A stretch of DNA of 64,000 nt from an uncultured Bacteroidales bacterium. GTDB taxonomy: Bacteria > Bacteroidota > Bacteroidia > Bacteroidales > UBA932. Below are positions 26,196-35,205 of the stretch, in pieces (position 1 is the stretch's first letter; each line of letters begins with the position of its first letter). The position numbers were made by a program, and so were the translations under genes. Under the pieces are notes generated by a model, which was not told the DNA's origin, searched no databases, and worked only from the letters and a program-made list of their open reading frames with translations. Where the stretch lies: NCBI GenBank assembly GCA_944322715.1, contig CALUPT010000008.1, forward strand, positions 1 to 64,000, written 5' to 3'.

Positions 26196-29100
26196 CTATT
26201 TAATCGGTTCTATTTTCCTTGTTTCAGATCCTTCGCTTCGCTCAGGATGACAACCGGAGGGTTCAGGATGACATTTATCCTCCTTCCTGTGCAGAAGTTC
26301 GTAGAAAATCGGCACGATGAACGCATTGAGGAACGTGGAGGTCAGCAGGCCGCCGAGGATTACCTTGGCCATAGGGCTCTGTATCTCGTTGCCCGGAAGA
26401 TCGCCCCTGAGGGCAAGAGGAATCAGGGCCAGCGCGGATGACAGAGCTGTCATAAGTATCGGGTTAAGCCTGTCAAGCGAACCGTGGATAATGCTTTCAT
26501 GTACCGAAACACCTTCCGCCCGGAGATGGTTGTATCTGTTTATCAACAGCATACCGTTCCTTGTGGCTATGCCGAAAAGCGATATGAAGCCGATTATGGC
26601 AGGAATGCTCACCTCCCCTGTAGTGAGAAGAAGGGCAAAAACTCCTCCTATCAGAGCCAGCGGAAGGTTCAGAAGCACGACTCCGCTCTGCACGGCGCTC
26701 TTGAACTCCATATAAAGAAGCAGGAAGATCACCACTATGCTCATAAGGGAGGTCAGCAGCAGGGTACGGCTTGCCGCCTGTTCGCTCTCGAACTGCCCGC
26801 CGTATTCGATATGGTATCCTTCCGGAAGGACTATATGCTCGTCAACCCTGTCCCGTATGTCATTCACGACGCTTCCGAGGTCACGCCCGGCAGTGTTGGC
26901 GGAAATCACTATCTTCCGCTTTACGTTTTCCCTGTTGATGGTGTTAGGACCTGTGGATGACACCACATCCGCCACGTACGAAAGCGGTATCTTGTTGCCG
27001 GCGGCATCATCTATCAGAAGGTTCCGGATATGTTCCATTGTCCCCCTGCTGTCCTCATCCGCCCTCACGACAAGGTCGAAGGTCTTGCCTTGTTCATAGA
27101 CATACGAGACGACCTCACCTGACATATTGACGGAGATGAATTCGTTGAATGCTGAAAGAGGAATCCCGTATCTTGCAAGCATCTCCCTGCGCGGGACAAT
27201 CTTCAGTTCCGGTCTTTCTATCTGCTGCTCCACATTCAGGTCGGCTATTCCCTCTACATCCGAAATCACATCCTTGATACGGTTGCCTATGGAGAACATT
27301 TCGTTCAGGTCATCCCCGAAAAGCTTGACCGCAATGCTCGACTGCGTACCGCTGAGCATCGCATCTATACGGTGACTGATAGGCTGTCCGATCTCTATGT
27401 TGGCTCCGACGATGGTGGAAAGTTTCCGCCTCACTTCCGCGAGAAGTTCTTCGTGCGAACGGTCCTTCAGTTCGAAGGGAGCCTCTATCTCAGACACATT
27501 CACCCCGAGAGCGTGCTCATCCAGCTCCGCCCTTCCCGTCTTGCGGGCTACGGTCTGGATCTCGGGGATGGAAAGGAGCAGTTCCTCCGCCTGCCGCCCT
27601 ATCCTGTCGGATTCTTCCAGGGATATCCCCGGAAGGGAACTTACGTTTATGGTGAAAGAGCCTTCGTTGAACGACGGGAGGAAACTGTGTCCGAGGGTGA
27701 AGAACAGTCCCAGGGCCACACAGAAAAGCGCCAGCGTCGTACCGACAACAGCGGTCTTGTGTCCCAGCGCCCATTCAAGCGCCACCCTGTAATGTTTTTT
27801 CAGCCATACTGCCAGAAAGGCTTCTTTCGGGACGCCTGCATCCTTCTTTCCTCCGAGCAGATAGCTGCAGAGAACCGGAGTCAGGGTGAGGGCGACCACT
27901 GTGGAGGCGAAAAGCGCTACGATGAATGCGACTCCGAGCGGTATCAGCATCCTGCCTTCCATTCCTGAAAGGAAGAACAGAGGAATGAAGCTCACGATGA
28001 TAATCAATGTAGAGTTGAGTATAGGCATCCTGACTTCCCTGGAGGCATTGTACACCACCTCCAGAACCGGCTTCCTTCCAGATGGAGGAAGCATCCTGTT
28101 TTCCCTGAGATGTTTCCATACATTCTCCACATCCACTATTGCATCATCCACGAGAGAGCCTATGGCAATAGCCATTCCGCCAAGGCTCATCGTATTCAGC
28201 GTCAAGCCCATATAGTGCAGGACAAGCACAGAGATGAGCAGAGACAGAGGGAGAGTGACAAGCGAGATAACCGTCGTCCTGACGTTGGCAAGGAAAAGGA
28301 AGAGGACAATCACTACAAACATGGCGCCCTCCAGAAGGGAATTCTTCACATTGTCTATGGAACTCTCAATGAATCTCGACTGTCTGAAAATGTCAGTGGA
28401 CACGTTCACATCGGCAGGAAGATTCTTCTCCAGGTCCTCCAGCGCAGCCTCGAGCTTTGCGGTAAGTTCTATGGTGCCCGTATCAGGCTGCTTGGTCACG
28501 GTCAGCAACACGGCAGGCTTCCCCTTCTCCGATGCCAGCCCCAATTTCGGCTGGCTGGCCCCGACTTTCACATCCGCCACATCGGCAAGCGTCACCGGCG
28601 CCCCGCCGACAGTCTTGACCACCGCCCTGGACATCTTTTCCACATCGTCCGTAGAGACCACTCCCCTGACGATGTATTCATTGCCGTATTCATAGATGAC
28701 ACCGCCGTTCACGTTGCCGTTCATATTGCGGGTCACAGCCATCACCTCGGCAAGGGTCACCCCGTAATGCTTCATCTTTCGGGGATGGAGGAGCACCTGA
28801 TATTCCTTGATATCGCCGCCCAATACCGCCACCTGGGCGACTCCTCCCGTGGAAAGGAGTCTCGGTCTGATTGTCCAGTCAGCCAGAGTCCTCAGGTCCA
28901 GCATCGATGTGCTGTCCGCAGTCAGCCCTACAATGAGCACTTCCCCGAGTATGGAAGACTGAGGTCCGAGAACAGGATTGCCCGCATTGTCGGGAAGGCT
29001 TTCCGTGACAGTGGCCAATTTCTCCGACACGATCTGCCTGTCAAGGTATATGTCGGTGCCCCAGTCGAATTCCACCCAGACTACGGAGAATCCCGTGGTG

Positions 29101-29357
29101 GAAGAGGAACGGACCCTTCTGACGCCTGTGGCGCCGTTCACGGCGGTCTCTATCGGGAAGGTAACAAGCTGCTCCACCTCCTCCGCCGCCATACCGTTTG
29201 CTTCGGTCATCACCACTACGGTAGGAGCATTCAGATCCGGGAATACGTCCACCTCGGCATTGAACGTCCTGTGCAGACCGGCCACAAGAAGAAGCGCGGA
29301 AGCGACAAGTATCAGCAGGCGGTTCTCGAGAGAAAAGCGTATGATTCTGTCAAGCAT
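26196..29357 (-). CDS. Heavy-metal efflux RND pump (CusA/CzcA family)
   Basis: A 1053-residue inner-membrane RND pump. The N-terminal helix with FNAEVDVFPDLNAPTVVV, the large periplasmic loops and the TM4 region MAIAIGSLVDDAIVDVEN are typical of the heavy-metal (HME) branch, which exports monovalent or divalent metal ions. Twelve membrane helices are expected. The metal cannot be told from sequence. The last 25 residues (including CHPERSEG) are translated from a REP-type repeat and are not part of the conserved fold. Confidence 0.93.
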   Translation of the reverse strand: MLDRIIRFSLENRLLILVASALLLVAGLHRTFNAEVDVFPDLNAPTVVVMTEANGMAAEEVEQLVTFPIETAVNGATGVRRVRSSSTTGFSVVWVEFDWGTDIYLDRQIVSEKLATVTESLPDNAGNPVLGPQSSILGEVLIVGLTADSTSMLDLRTLADWTIRPRLLSTGGVAQVAVLGGDIKEYQVLLHPRKMKHYGVTLAEVMAVTRNMNGNVNGGVIYEYGNEYIVRGVVSTDDVEKMSRAVVKTVGGAPVTLADVADVKVGASQPKLGLASEKGKPAVLLTVTKQPDTGTIELTAKLEAALEDLEKNLPADVNVSTDIFRQSRFIESSIDNVKNSLLEGAMFVVIVLFLFLANVRTTVISLVTLPLSLLISVLVLHYMGLTLNTMSLGGMAIAIGSLVDDAIVDVENVWKHLRENRMLPPSGRKPVLEVVYNASREVRMPILNSTLIIIVSFIPLFFLSGMEGRMLIPLGVAFIVALFASTVVALTLTPVLCSYLLGGKKDAGVPKEAFLAVWLKKHYRVALEWALGHKTAVVGTTLALFCVALGLFFTLGHSFLPSFNEGSFTINVSSLPGISLEESDRIGRQAEELLLSIPEIQTVARKTGRAELDEHALGVNVSEIEAPFELKDRSHEELLAEVRRKLSTIVGANIEIGQPISHRIDAMLSGTQSSIAVKLFGDDLNEMFSIGNRIKDVISDVEGIADLNVEQQIERPELKIVPRREMLARYGIPLSAFNEFISVNMSGEVVSYVYEQGKTFDLVVRADEDSRGTMEHIRNLLIDDAAGNKIPLSYVADVVSSTGPNTINRENVKRKIVISANTAGRDLGSVVNDIRDRVDEHIVLPEGYHIEYGGQFESEQAASRTLLLTSLMSIVVIFLLLYMEFKSAVQSGVVLLNLPLALIGGVFALLLTTGEVSIPAIIGFISLFGIATRNGMLLINRYNHLRAEGVSVHESIIHGSLDRLNPILMTALSSALALIPLALRGDLPGNEIQSPMAKVILGGLLTSTFLNAFIVPIFYELLHRKEDKCHPEPSGCHPERSEGSETRKIEPIK
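26225..26273. repeat. REP-type repeat inside the end of the RND pump gene
   Basis: CAGATCCTTCGCTTCGCTCA followed by GGATGACA is the dispersed palindromic element also found at 36856 and 62319-62397; a partial second unit (TTCAGGATGACA) follows. It lies within the coding sequence and is translated in frame. Confidence 0.8.
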
Positions 29358-29371
29358 GGCAAACCTCCGTC

Positions 29372-30538
29372 TCAGTGGTTATGTGTATGTGCAGGTATGG
29401 CATTGCTGGCCGAAGCGAGCCTGACATGTATGGCTCCCTCGACAACGACCATCTCCCCTCCTTCCAGGCCCGACAGGATCTCCGCCCTGAGCCCGTCGGT
29501 CGCCCCGACAGTCACAGGCTGTTTCCTGTAGCAGTCCTCATCCAAACGGACATAGACGAAATATACCCCCTGCTCCTCGGTAAGGGCGGATACCGGAAGG
29601 CTTATCACATTGTCCCTTTCCTCTCCCATAAGCCATATCTCGGCATAAGACCCCGGAATGATATCCTCTGCCCGGTTCAGGACAAATGTCACGGGAATGA
29701 AAGGAGAAGCCTCACCGGTATTCCTGCCGTATGAAACGAGCCGTCCGCCGAGACCTGACGCACTGTAGACCTTCTCTCCGTACTGGAGACGGAAATTGGC
29801 ATCCCTTATTCCGGAGACTCTGGCCGCATAACGCTCGGACACATCCGCGGTCAGATAGAGCCTGTCATTGCCGGAAACTATGGCAAGCGGCTGTCCGACA
29901 GTCACGTAATCACCCGATTTGACAAGACAGCTGCTGACATATCCCGCCTTCGGTGAAACGACTGCCGCTCCGCCATCTGATGCTCCGCCTCCGGATATGG
30001 CTTCATATTTCAGACGGGCGGTTTCATATCCGGAACGGATACTCTCGAACTCTTTGCGTGATACTATGTTTTCATCCACGAGCCTGGCCGCCCTGTCGTA
30101 CTCGGCCTTCGCAGTCTCATATTCTATCTTCGCCCTGCTTACGGGATCCCCTTCCAGAAGGCCGTCCGAAACTATCGAAAACAGGATCTCATCTTCCGAG
30201 ACCCGCACTCCCTCCGCAATGTCCTTACGGAAGTCCACAACTCCGGATACATTCGCAACAATGGTCACGGCATCCCCCGGAGCGGACTCCACATCTCCCC
30301 CGGTCACAATCACATCCCTGAAACTTCCGGGTTCTATGACTTCGGACACCACTCCGGCAGCCAGAGCCTTTGCCGCAGGAAGGGATATTTCCCCCGAATG
30401 GGCATGCGCCTCCTCTGAATGCACAGTCTCTTCCGACTCATGGGCATGTCCTTCATGCCCGTCCCCGTGCTTCGGAGCATTGTTGCACGACACTGCAATG
30501 GCAATGGCTCCGGCAGCAAAAAGCTTGATGATCCTCAT
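29372..30538 (-). CDS. CusB/CzcB-type periplasmic adaptor with His-rich N-terminus
   Basis: A 388-residue membrane fusion lipoprotein with Cys 18 or nearby in IAVSCNN, followed by a His-rich segment (HGDGHEGHAH and EEAHAHSGE) likely to bind metal. The lipoyl and coiled-coil parts are recognisable in PGDAVTIVANVSG and SPKAGYVSSC. I chose Met at 30538: the longer frame would add 56 residues lying across the promoter region. It is the first gene of the adaptor-pump-channel operon. Confidence 0.9.
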   Translation of the reverse strand: MRIIKLFAAGAIAIAVSCNNAPKHGDGHEGHAHESEETVHSEEAHAHSGEISLPAAKALAAGVVSEVIEPGSFRDVIVTGGDVESAPGDAVTIVANVSGVVDFRKDIAEGVRVSEDEILFSIVSDGLLEGDPVSRAKIEYETAKAEYDRAARLVDENIVSRKEFESIRSGYETARLKYEAISGGGASDGGAAVVSPKAGYVSSCLVKSGDYVTVGQPLAIVSGNDRLYLTADVSERYAARVSGIRDANFRLQYGEKVYSASGLGGRLVSYGRNTGEASPFIPVTFVLNRAEDIIPGSYAEIWLMGEERDNVISLPVSALTEEQGVYFVYVRLDEDCYRKQPVTVGATDGLRAEILSGLEGGEMVVVEGAIHVRLASASNAIPAHTHNH

Positions 30539-30567
30539 TTTCTGCAGTCTTTTGAAATTTCCGGCTG

Positions 30568-30575
30568 CAAATCTA
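30568..30575 (-). promoter_or_regulatory. Metal efflux operon promoter -7 element
   Basis: TAGATTTG on the minus strand matches TAnnTTTG, 30 bp before the chosen start codon. The -33 element is unclear. Confidence 0.45.
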
Positions 30576-30655
30576 CCGGATTGCCGCTGCAACCCCATTG
30601 CATAATGAAAACCGGGAAACCCGGAAGAACCGGCTGCGGATATGCGGATTTTTCT

Positions 30656-30663
30656 TAATTTTG
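30656..30663 (+). promoter_or_regulatory. Methyltransferase gene promoter -7 element
   Basis: TAATTTTG matches TAnnTTTG and lies downstream of the first ATG of the long frame, which argues for a later start codon. Confidence 0.5.
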
Positions 30664-30735
30664 CCTTGTAGTGCCCGCGTCTGCGGCACCATGAAGCCTG
30701 AATCACGACATTTAGCGGCCGGAACCGGCAGAAAC

Positions 30736-31344
30736 ATGAAAAACAAGATATTGATACGGCAATACATCTCTCCGTGCGGAGAACTTGTGCTCGGTTCGTA
30801 TGGGGACCGGCTGTGTCTGTGCAACTGGACCATCGAAAAACATCCCGGGAGGGTGGACATGCGGCTGCGGTCTCTCCTCGATGCGGAATACGAAGAAGGG
30901 AAATCCGACATCACGGATGAGGCGTCTGCACAGCTCGACCAGTATTTCAGCCAGGAAAGGAAAGAGTTCGACATCCCGCTGCTGTTTGCCGGGACGGATT
31001 TCCAGAAAAGGGTATGGCAACAACTGCTGGCCATACCTTACGGCCAGACCGTATCATACGGAGAAATGGCTGCGGCCCTCGGCATGCCTAAAGCGGCAAG
31101 GGCTGTCGCAAATGCCAACGGAGCCAACGCAATCTCCATCTTCGCGCCATGTCACAGGGTAACAGGAAGCGACCGGTCCCTCACCGGTTACGGCGGAGGC
31201 ATCGCCGCCAAAAGATTCCTTCTCGGCATAGAGAACACCAGGTACAGAAGTGCCGGATTCATGGCTCCGGTCCCGGACTCTGGATTCCGGTTCCCCGAAA
31301 CGGTCACAGCATCTGGAGAAGATAAGGCAGGGTCAATCCGGTAA
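30736..31344 (+). CDS. ogt: Methylated-DNA--protein-cysteine methyltransferase
   Basis: A 202-residue Ogt/MGMT-type repair protein that removes alkyl groups from O6-alkylguanine. The active-site motif is PCHRV in SIFAPCHRVTGS, preceded by the helix-turn-helix region PYGQTVSYGEMAAALG. A 45-bp earlier ATG (30691) is possible; the chosen start fits the family and the -7 element at 30656. About 30 extra residues follow the usual end, and the last 41 bp overlap the convergent HAD gene. Confidence 0.9.
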   Translation: MKNKILIRQYISPCGELVLGSYGDRLCLCNWTIEKHPGRVDMRLRSLLDAEYEEGKSDITDEASAQLDQYFSQERKEFDIPLLFAGTDFQKRVWQQLLAIPYGQTVSYGEMAAALGMPKAARAVANANGANAISIFAPCHRVTGSDRSLTGYGGGIAAKRFLLGIENTRYRSAGFMAPVPDSGFRFPETVTASGEDKAGSIR

Positions 31345-31945
31345 AATCATCTATCACGAGCTCCGCGTATGGGCTGACATCGGAACGGGAATTGGTCGTG
31401 GCGAGGGCGATGACTTTCCCTCCGGAATCCTTCGCCGCCTGCAGACCGTTGAAGGAATCCTCGAAGATAAACGTCCGTTCAGGCAAAGTGCCGTACACCT
31501 CCATCCCCAGCATATAACAGTCGGGAGCCGGCTTGGATCTGGAAAAGTCCTCCGCCGTGAATATGTCGGCAAACAGGGAACGTATCTCCGGATGTGCCCG
31601 GTAGACATTCCGCATCTTACTCCTGTCGGAACTCGTCACTATGGCGGCCGGACATCCCCCGGTCCTCAGTTCCTCGAGAAAACGCTCCACACCGGGAACA
31701 TACGGATATTCCATCCTGCTCTCGAAGTCATTCAGCGCCTTTCTGATATCTTCCTGAGCTGTGGTATTCCCGGGAAAATACACATCGAAAATCTGACGGA
31801 GTGTCTGCCCCTTTATTCCGGCGCCCACATTACCGTCGGAGAAATATTTCACCCCCATCTCCCGCCAGAACTCCGAATACTGTCCTTCGGTATCGAAAAC
31901 GACGCCATCAAGGTCGAAAAGAAAAGCTGTCCTGTCCATCGTCAC
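31304..31945 (-). CDS. HAD-superfamily phosphatase, beta-phosphoglucomutase-like
   Basis: A 213-residue HAD hydrolase with motif I FLFDLDGVVFDT, a helical cap domain (about residues 20-85), motif II IVTSSD, and motif IV near FEDSFNGLQAA. It resembles sugar-phosphate phosphatases and beta-phosphoglucomutases. It follows the Fur-family gene by 3 bp, so the two are likely cotranscribed, but no functional link is obvious. Confidence 0.88.
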   Translation of the reverse strand: MTMDRTAFLFDLDGVVFDTEGQYSEFWREMGVKYFSDGNVGAGIKGQTLRQIFDVYFPGNTTAQEDIRKALNDFESRMEYPYVPGVERFLEELRTGGCPAAIVTSSDRSKMRNVYRAHPEIRSLFADIFTAEDFSRSKPAPDCYMLGMEVYGTLPERTFIFEDSFNGLQAAKDSGGKVIALATTNSRSDVSPYAELVIDDFTGLTLPYLLQML

Positions 31946-31948
31946 GAC

Positions 31949-32359
31949 TCATTTTTCCCCCGAACACCTGTCGCATACGCCCTTGATGGTATAGTTCACG
32001 GAACTGACCTCGAAACCCTGCGGAAGTGCGACCGAAGGAACATTTATCATTTTCAGACAATATGTCTCATGGCATACCTCGCAATAGAAATGGGCATGCA
32101 TGTCGGCATTGTCCCCCGCACCGATGATCTCATATTTTTCAGAGCCGCTTCCATCTTCGAACGAATGGACAAGCTGCTGGCGGCGGAAAAGGTTCAATGT
32201 TCTGAAAATGCTGGACTTGTCAACCGTCTCCAGATTGGCCTCGAGATCGGACAAGGAAAGGGACTGGCTGGCCCTGAGCATCGCTCCGAGTACCAGTATG
32301 CGGTTGGCGGTAGGCTTTATGTCGTGACTTTCAAGAAGTTCAATGCAGCTCTGGTCCAT
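31949..32359 (-). CDS. Fur-family transcriptional regulator
   Basis: A 136-residue metal- or peroxide-sensing repressor. The winged-helix part (ANRILVLGAMLRAS then SSIFRTLNLF) is followed by a His/Cys-rich sensor region HAHFYCEVCHETYC and a C-terminal CDRC pair, consistent with a structural zinc site. Met at 32359 is chosen, since the longer frame would start within the predicted -7 element. Whether it is Fur, Zur or PerR cannot be decided. Confidence 0.87.
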   Translation of the reverse strand: MDQSCIELLESHDIKPTANRILVLGAMLRASQSLSLSDLEANLETVDKSSIFRTLNLFRRQQLVHSFEDGSGSEKYEIIGAGDNADMHAHFYCEVCHETYCLKMINVPSVALPQGFEVSSVNYTIKGVCDRCSGEK

Positions 32360-32377
32360 ACGGCGGTAATTTGACTG

Positions 32378-32385
32378 CAAAGATA
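32378..32385 (-). promoter_or_regulatory. Fur-family gene promoter -7 element
   Basis: TATCTTTG on the minus strand, 19 bp before the chosen start codon. Confidence 0.5.
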
Positions 32386-32422
32386 GCATATTCTTCCGGT
32401 ATATGAGTGTTTTCCGGAGAAA

Positions 32423-33103
32423 TCAGTCCAAATGCCCGAACATGAACCCGACATACAGCCTCGGACCTGTCACGAAATCATCCTGCGGATTGCTCACATT
32501 CAGCATCCAGTCCGCCTTGAAGACGACATTGACCTTCCTCGTGACGGCCACCTCCACCCCTGCAAACGGGGCGACCGCAATGAATCCGTATTTTCTGTAC
32601 GAGACTGCATCCTCGGTGAGATAGTCATTTCCGACAGGAGACAGTATTGTCGTGTTTGTCTGGCTGCCGCCTCCGACCGTCCCTCCGACAAAGACCCTGC
32701 AGCCGCCCAGTTTCCATGCGCAGTCGGCCAGCACTCCGCCCCAGCCGGTCTTCGCATGGCTGCGGTGTTCTCCGTATGTCAATGTCGAGACATAGCCTTC
32801 CGCACCGACACGCAGATGTCTGCCGAACATGAAACGGATTGCACCGCCCACCCCGAACGGAGCGCCTCCCACCGATATGTTATCCGGACCCGACGGTGTC
32901 ATTAAGGTAATGTCCCTGCTGCAGACATACCCCGTATGGAGCATCATTCCGCCGATGAATCCTCTGTAGGCCATGCGGGACCTGCCATCGGATTCCTGTC
33001 GGACTTCCACGGCTCCGGAATTGTCCGGCACACCGGCCGCGGCCGGAAAAAGGCTGCCTGACAACAGGCAGCCTGCAACAAGCGTAAGCATCGTCTTCTT
33101 CAT
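32423..33103 (-). CDS. Outer membrane beta-barrel protein, unknown role
   Basis: A 226-residue protein with a signal peptide (LVAGCLLSGSLFPAAA) and a mature part of alternating hydrophobic and polar residues rich in Gly and aromatic residues, such as RGFIGGMMLHTGYV and RLYVGFMFGHLD at the C-terminus. This is the pattern of small eight- to ten-stranded barrels. No closer family is recognised. It is monocistronic. Confidence 0.65.
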   Translation of the reverse strand: MKKTMLTLVAGCLLSGSLFPAAAGVPDNSGAVEVRQESDGRSRMAYRGFIGGMMLHTGYVCSRDITLMTPSGPDNISVGGAPFGVGGAIRFMFGRHLRVGAEGYVSTLTYGEHRSHAKTGWGGVLADCAWKLGGCRVFVGGTVGGGSQTNTTILSPVGNDYLTEDAVSYRKYGFIAVAPFAGVEVAVTRKVNVVFKADWMLNVSNPQDDFVTGPRLYVGFMFGHLD

Positions 33104-33135
33104 CTGTCTCCCTGTATTCTTGCGTATTCAGGCCG

Positions 33136-33143
33136 CAAAGATA
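33136..33143 (-). promoter_or_regulatory. Promoter -7 element of the beta-barrel gene
   Basis: TATCTTTG on the minus strand, 33 bp before the start codon; no clear -33 element. Confidence 0.45.
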
Positions 33144-33182
33144 AGGATTTTTCCGAATGCCTCCTACCGGCGGGAAGACCGT

Positions 33183-33608
33183 TCACAGTTTTTTTACTTT
33201 CAGAAGACCGGTATTCTGTTTCAGGACCTCCACCTCATCTCCGGGGACGACCTCATCCCCATCCACTACCGACACCTGCCAGTCATATTCCCCGACCTTG
33301 ATCCGTCCGATGGTATTGGCCGGTATCTTCTCGGTGACTTTCAGCACCTTGCCCACATGCGGCCCGGTCTTGGCCCGCCTTATGCCTTTCTGCTGATAAT
33401 GTCTGATGACAGGTCTCACGGAGACGAATACGAAAAGCGTCACAAGCACGAATGAAAGTATCTGAACCCACACGGGGACGTCACAGATGGCGGCTATCGC
33501 ACCGCCTACAGCTCCTATCGCCAGGCAGACGATAATATATCCGCTCGCAAAGATTTCGATGATGAACAGCAGCAGGGCCGCTATTACCCAGATATGCCAA
33601 GGTTCCAT
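33183..33608 (-). CDS. NfeD-family membrane protein
   Basis: A 141-residue short-form NfeD protein. Two or three helices span roughly residues 5-72, and the C-terminal 60 residues form the OB-fold domain (GRIKVGEYDWQVSVVDGDEV, then GDEVEVLKQNTGLLKVKKL). Such proteins usually work with stomatin/SPFH-type partners in membrane domains; no partner gene is adjacent here. It has its own promoter. Confidence 0.87.
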   Translation of the reverse strand: MEPWHIWVIAALLLFIIEIFASGYIIVCLAIGAVGGAIAAICDVPVWVQILSFVLVTLFVFVSVRPVIRHYQQKGIRRAKTGPHVGKVLKVTEKIPANTIGRIKVGEYDWQVSVVDGDEVVPGDEVEVLKQNTGLLKVKKL

Positions 33609-33666
33609 AGTAAGATAGTTTTAGTGTCATACAGCCGTTCCTGTCCGGAAAGGGAATTCCCGCTTA

Positions 33667-33696
33667 CAAATATAGCAAAATATTCCTTTTGTCAAA
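33667..33696 (-). promoter_or_regulatory. nfeD-type gene promoter
   Basis: TATATTTG (33667-33674) and TTTG (33693-33696) on the minus strand are separated by 18 bp. Confidence 0.6.
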
Positions 33697-33736
33697 GGGA
33701 TATGCAGGAAAAACGACTGTCGGAAAATGCAATGCA

Positions 33737-35098
33737 CTACAGTCCGGCATGACGGCGTACCTTTTTCAGGACCACGAAGAACATTATTATTTCCGCAGCG
33801 AAAGTCAGAATCCAGGAGATCGGATAGGAGACATAAATGCTGTCGAGAGTATGGAATTCATCTATACGGAACACGGTCAGTATCCACCCCACCCTGAACA
33901 CTACGACTCCCAGTATCGCCGTCACCATAGGAAGCGTGGAATAGCCGAGACCCCTCAGGGATCCAGTCACCGTATCCATGATACCGCACAGGAAATAAGG
34001 AAGGCAGACGTATGACATGCGGATGATGCCGCATTGTATGGCCTCGGTTTCATCGATTATGTACATTCCGAGCAGAGGATGCCTGAAACCGTAGATAAGG
34101 GCGCTCAACACCAGCCCCACTATCGTGACATACAGGAGGCAGAGTCCGGTGATGCTGCTGACCCTGTCGAATTTTCTGGCTCCGGCATTCTGTCCCGTGA
34201 AATTCATGGAAGTCTGCTGGAATGCGTTCATGCATACGTATTCGAAGCCCTCGATATTGGCGGCGGCCGCATTGCCTGTCATCGCTATATGGCCGAAGGA
34301 GTTGACCGAAGACTGTATCACCACATTGGACACCGAAAACAATGAACCCTGTATTCCCGCGGGAAGGCCGACCATGATGATCTTGCGCAGGGCATTCCTG
34401 TGGAACCGCATTTTCTTCGGGAAAAGCCTGCAGGCATCATCCCTGCGCATAAGGTCCCGGACCACAAGTCCTGCAGCAAGTATCTGCGAAATGGCGGTCG
34501 CAAGCCCGACCCCCTCGACGCCCATTCCGCATACAGGGACGAATATCAGATTGAGAAGGACATTCAGCACGCCTGCCATCGAAAGATATATCAGAGGGGT
34601 CGAGGTATCCCCTACCGCCCTGAGGATGGATGCCCCGAAATTGAAGACCATCATGAATGTCATGCCGGAGAAATACATCCTCATATATGCAGTGGACTGG
34701 TCGATGACATTTTCGGGCGTCGCCATCATCAGCAGAAGCGGCCTGGCGAATATGATCCCGGCTATTGTCAGGCCGAGCCCGCTCAGGATTGCCGTCGGTA
34801 TTGCCGTATGCACAATACTTGACACCTGTCCGTCATCCCTTGCCCCGACACCCTGGGCCACACCCACTCCGGCACCTATCGAGAAGCCTATGAAAAGGTT
34901 GACTATCAGATTGATCAGGGCTCCCGTAGCCCCCACTGCCGCAAGCGCGATACTTCCGCAGAAACGACCCGCAATGATCAGGTCGACAGCCATGAAGAGC
35001 AGCTGGAGCAGTCCGGTCATGATGATGGGGACCGTGTACACTATGATCATGCGCCATAGCGGTCCCTGAGTCATATCCATTACACCTGCTCTTCTCAT
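33737..35098 (-). CDS. MATE-family efflux transporter
   Basis: A 453-residue multidrug/toxin exporter with twelve predicted helices. It begins MDMTQGPLWRMIIVYTVPIIM after six residues, and shows the repeated GGGxG-like glycine pattern (IGAGVGVAQGVGA). It belongs to the NorM/DinF-like group common in Bacteroidales. Substrate unknown; transport is driven by H+ or Na+. It is transcribed away from the kinase gene. Confidence 0.92.
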   Translation of the reverse strand: MRRAGVMDMTQGPLWRMIIVYTVPIIMTGLLQLLFMAVDLIIAGRFCGSIALAAVGATGALINLIVNLFIGFSIGAGVGVAQGVGARDDGQVSSIVHTAIPTAILSGLGLTIAGIIFARPLLLMMATPENVIDQSTAYMRMYFSGMTFMMVFNFGASILRAVGDTSTPLIYLSMAGVLNVLLNLIFVPVCGMGVEGVGLATAISQILAAGLVVRDLMRRDDACRLFPKKMRFHRNALRKIIMVGLPAGIQGSLFSVSNVVIQSSVNSFGHIAMTGNAAAANIEGFEYVCMNAFQQTSMNFTGQNAGARKFDRVSSITGLCLLYVTIVGLVLSALIYGFRHPLLGMYIIDETEAIQCGIIRMSYVCLPYFLCGIMDTVTGSLRGLGYSTLPMVTAILGVVVFRVGWILTVFRIDEFHTLDSIYVSYPISWILTFAAEIIMFFVVLKKVRRHAGL

Positions 35099-35170
35099 AC
35101 CCTGAATAATTGCGGCGCGAAGTTAAGCAAAATACGGATACATTATCCCGCCTGATTCGCAGAAAGTATT

Positions 35171-35178
35171 TAAATTTG
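35171..35178 (+). promoter_or_regulatory. Deoxynucleoside kinase promoter -7 element
   Basis: TAAATTTG matches TAnnTTTG and lies 28 bp before the chosen ATG at 35206. Confidence 0.5.
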
Positions 35179-35205
35179 CATCTTAGAGATCACACGGAGA
35201 ATATT

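Noticed and set aside
28110..29531. A 473-codon frame on the plus strand opposite the RND pump gene.
   Set aside because: It is antisense to a clearly conserved coding sequence, its composition is rich in His, Arg and Gln, as expected of a shadow frame, and it has no recognisable domain.
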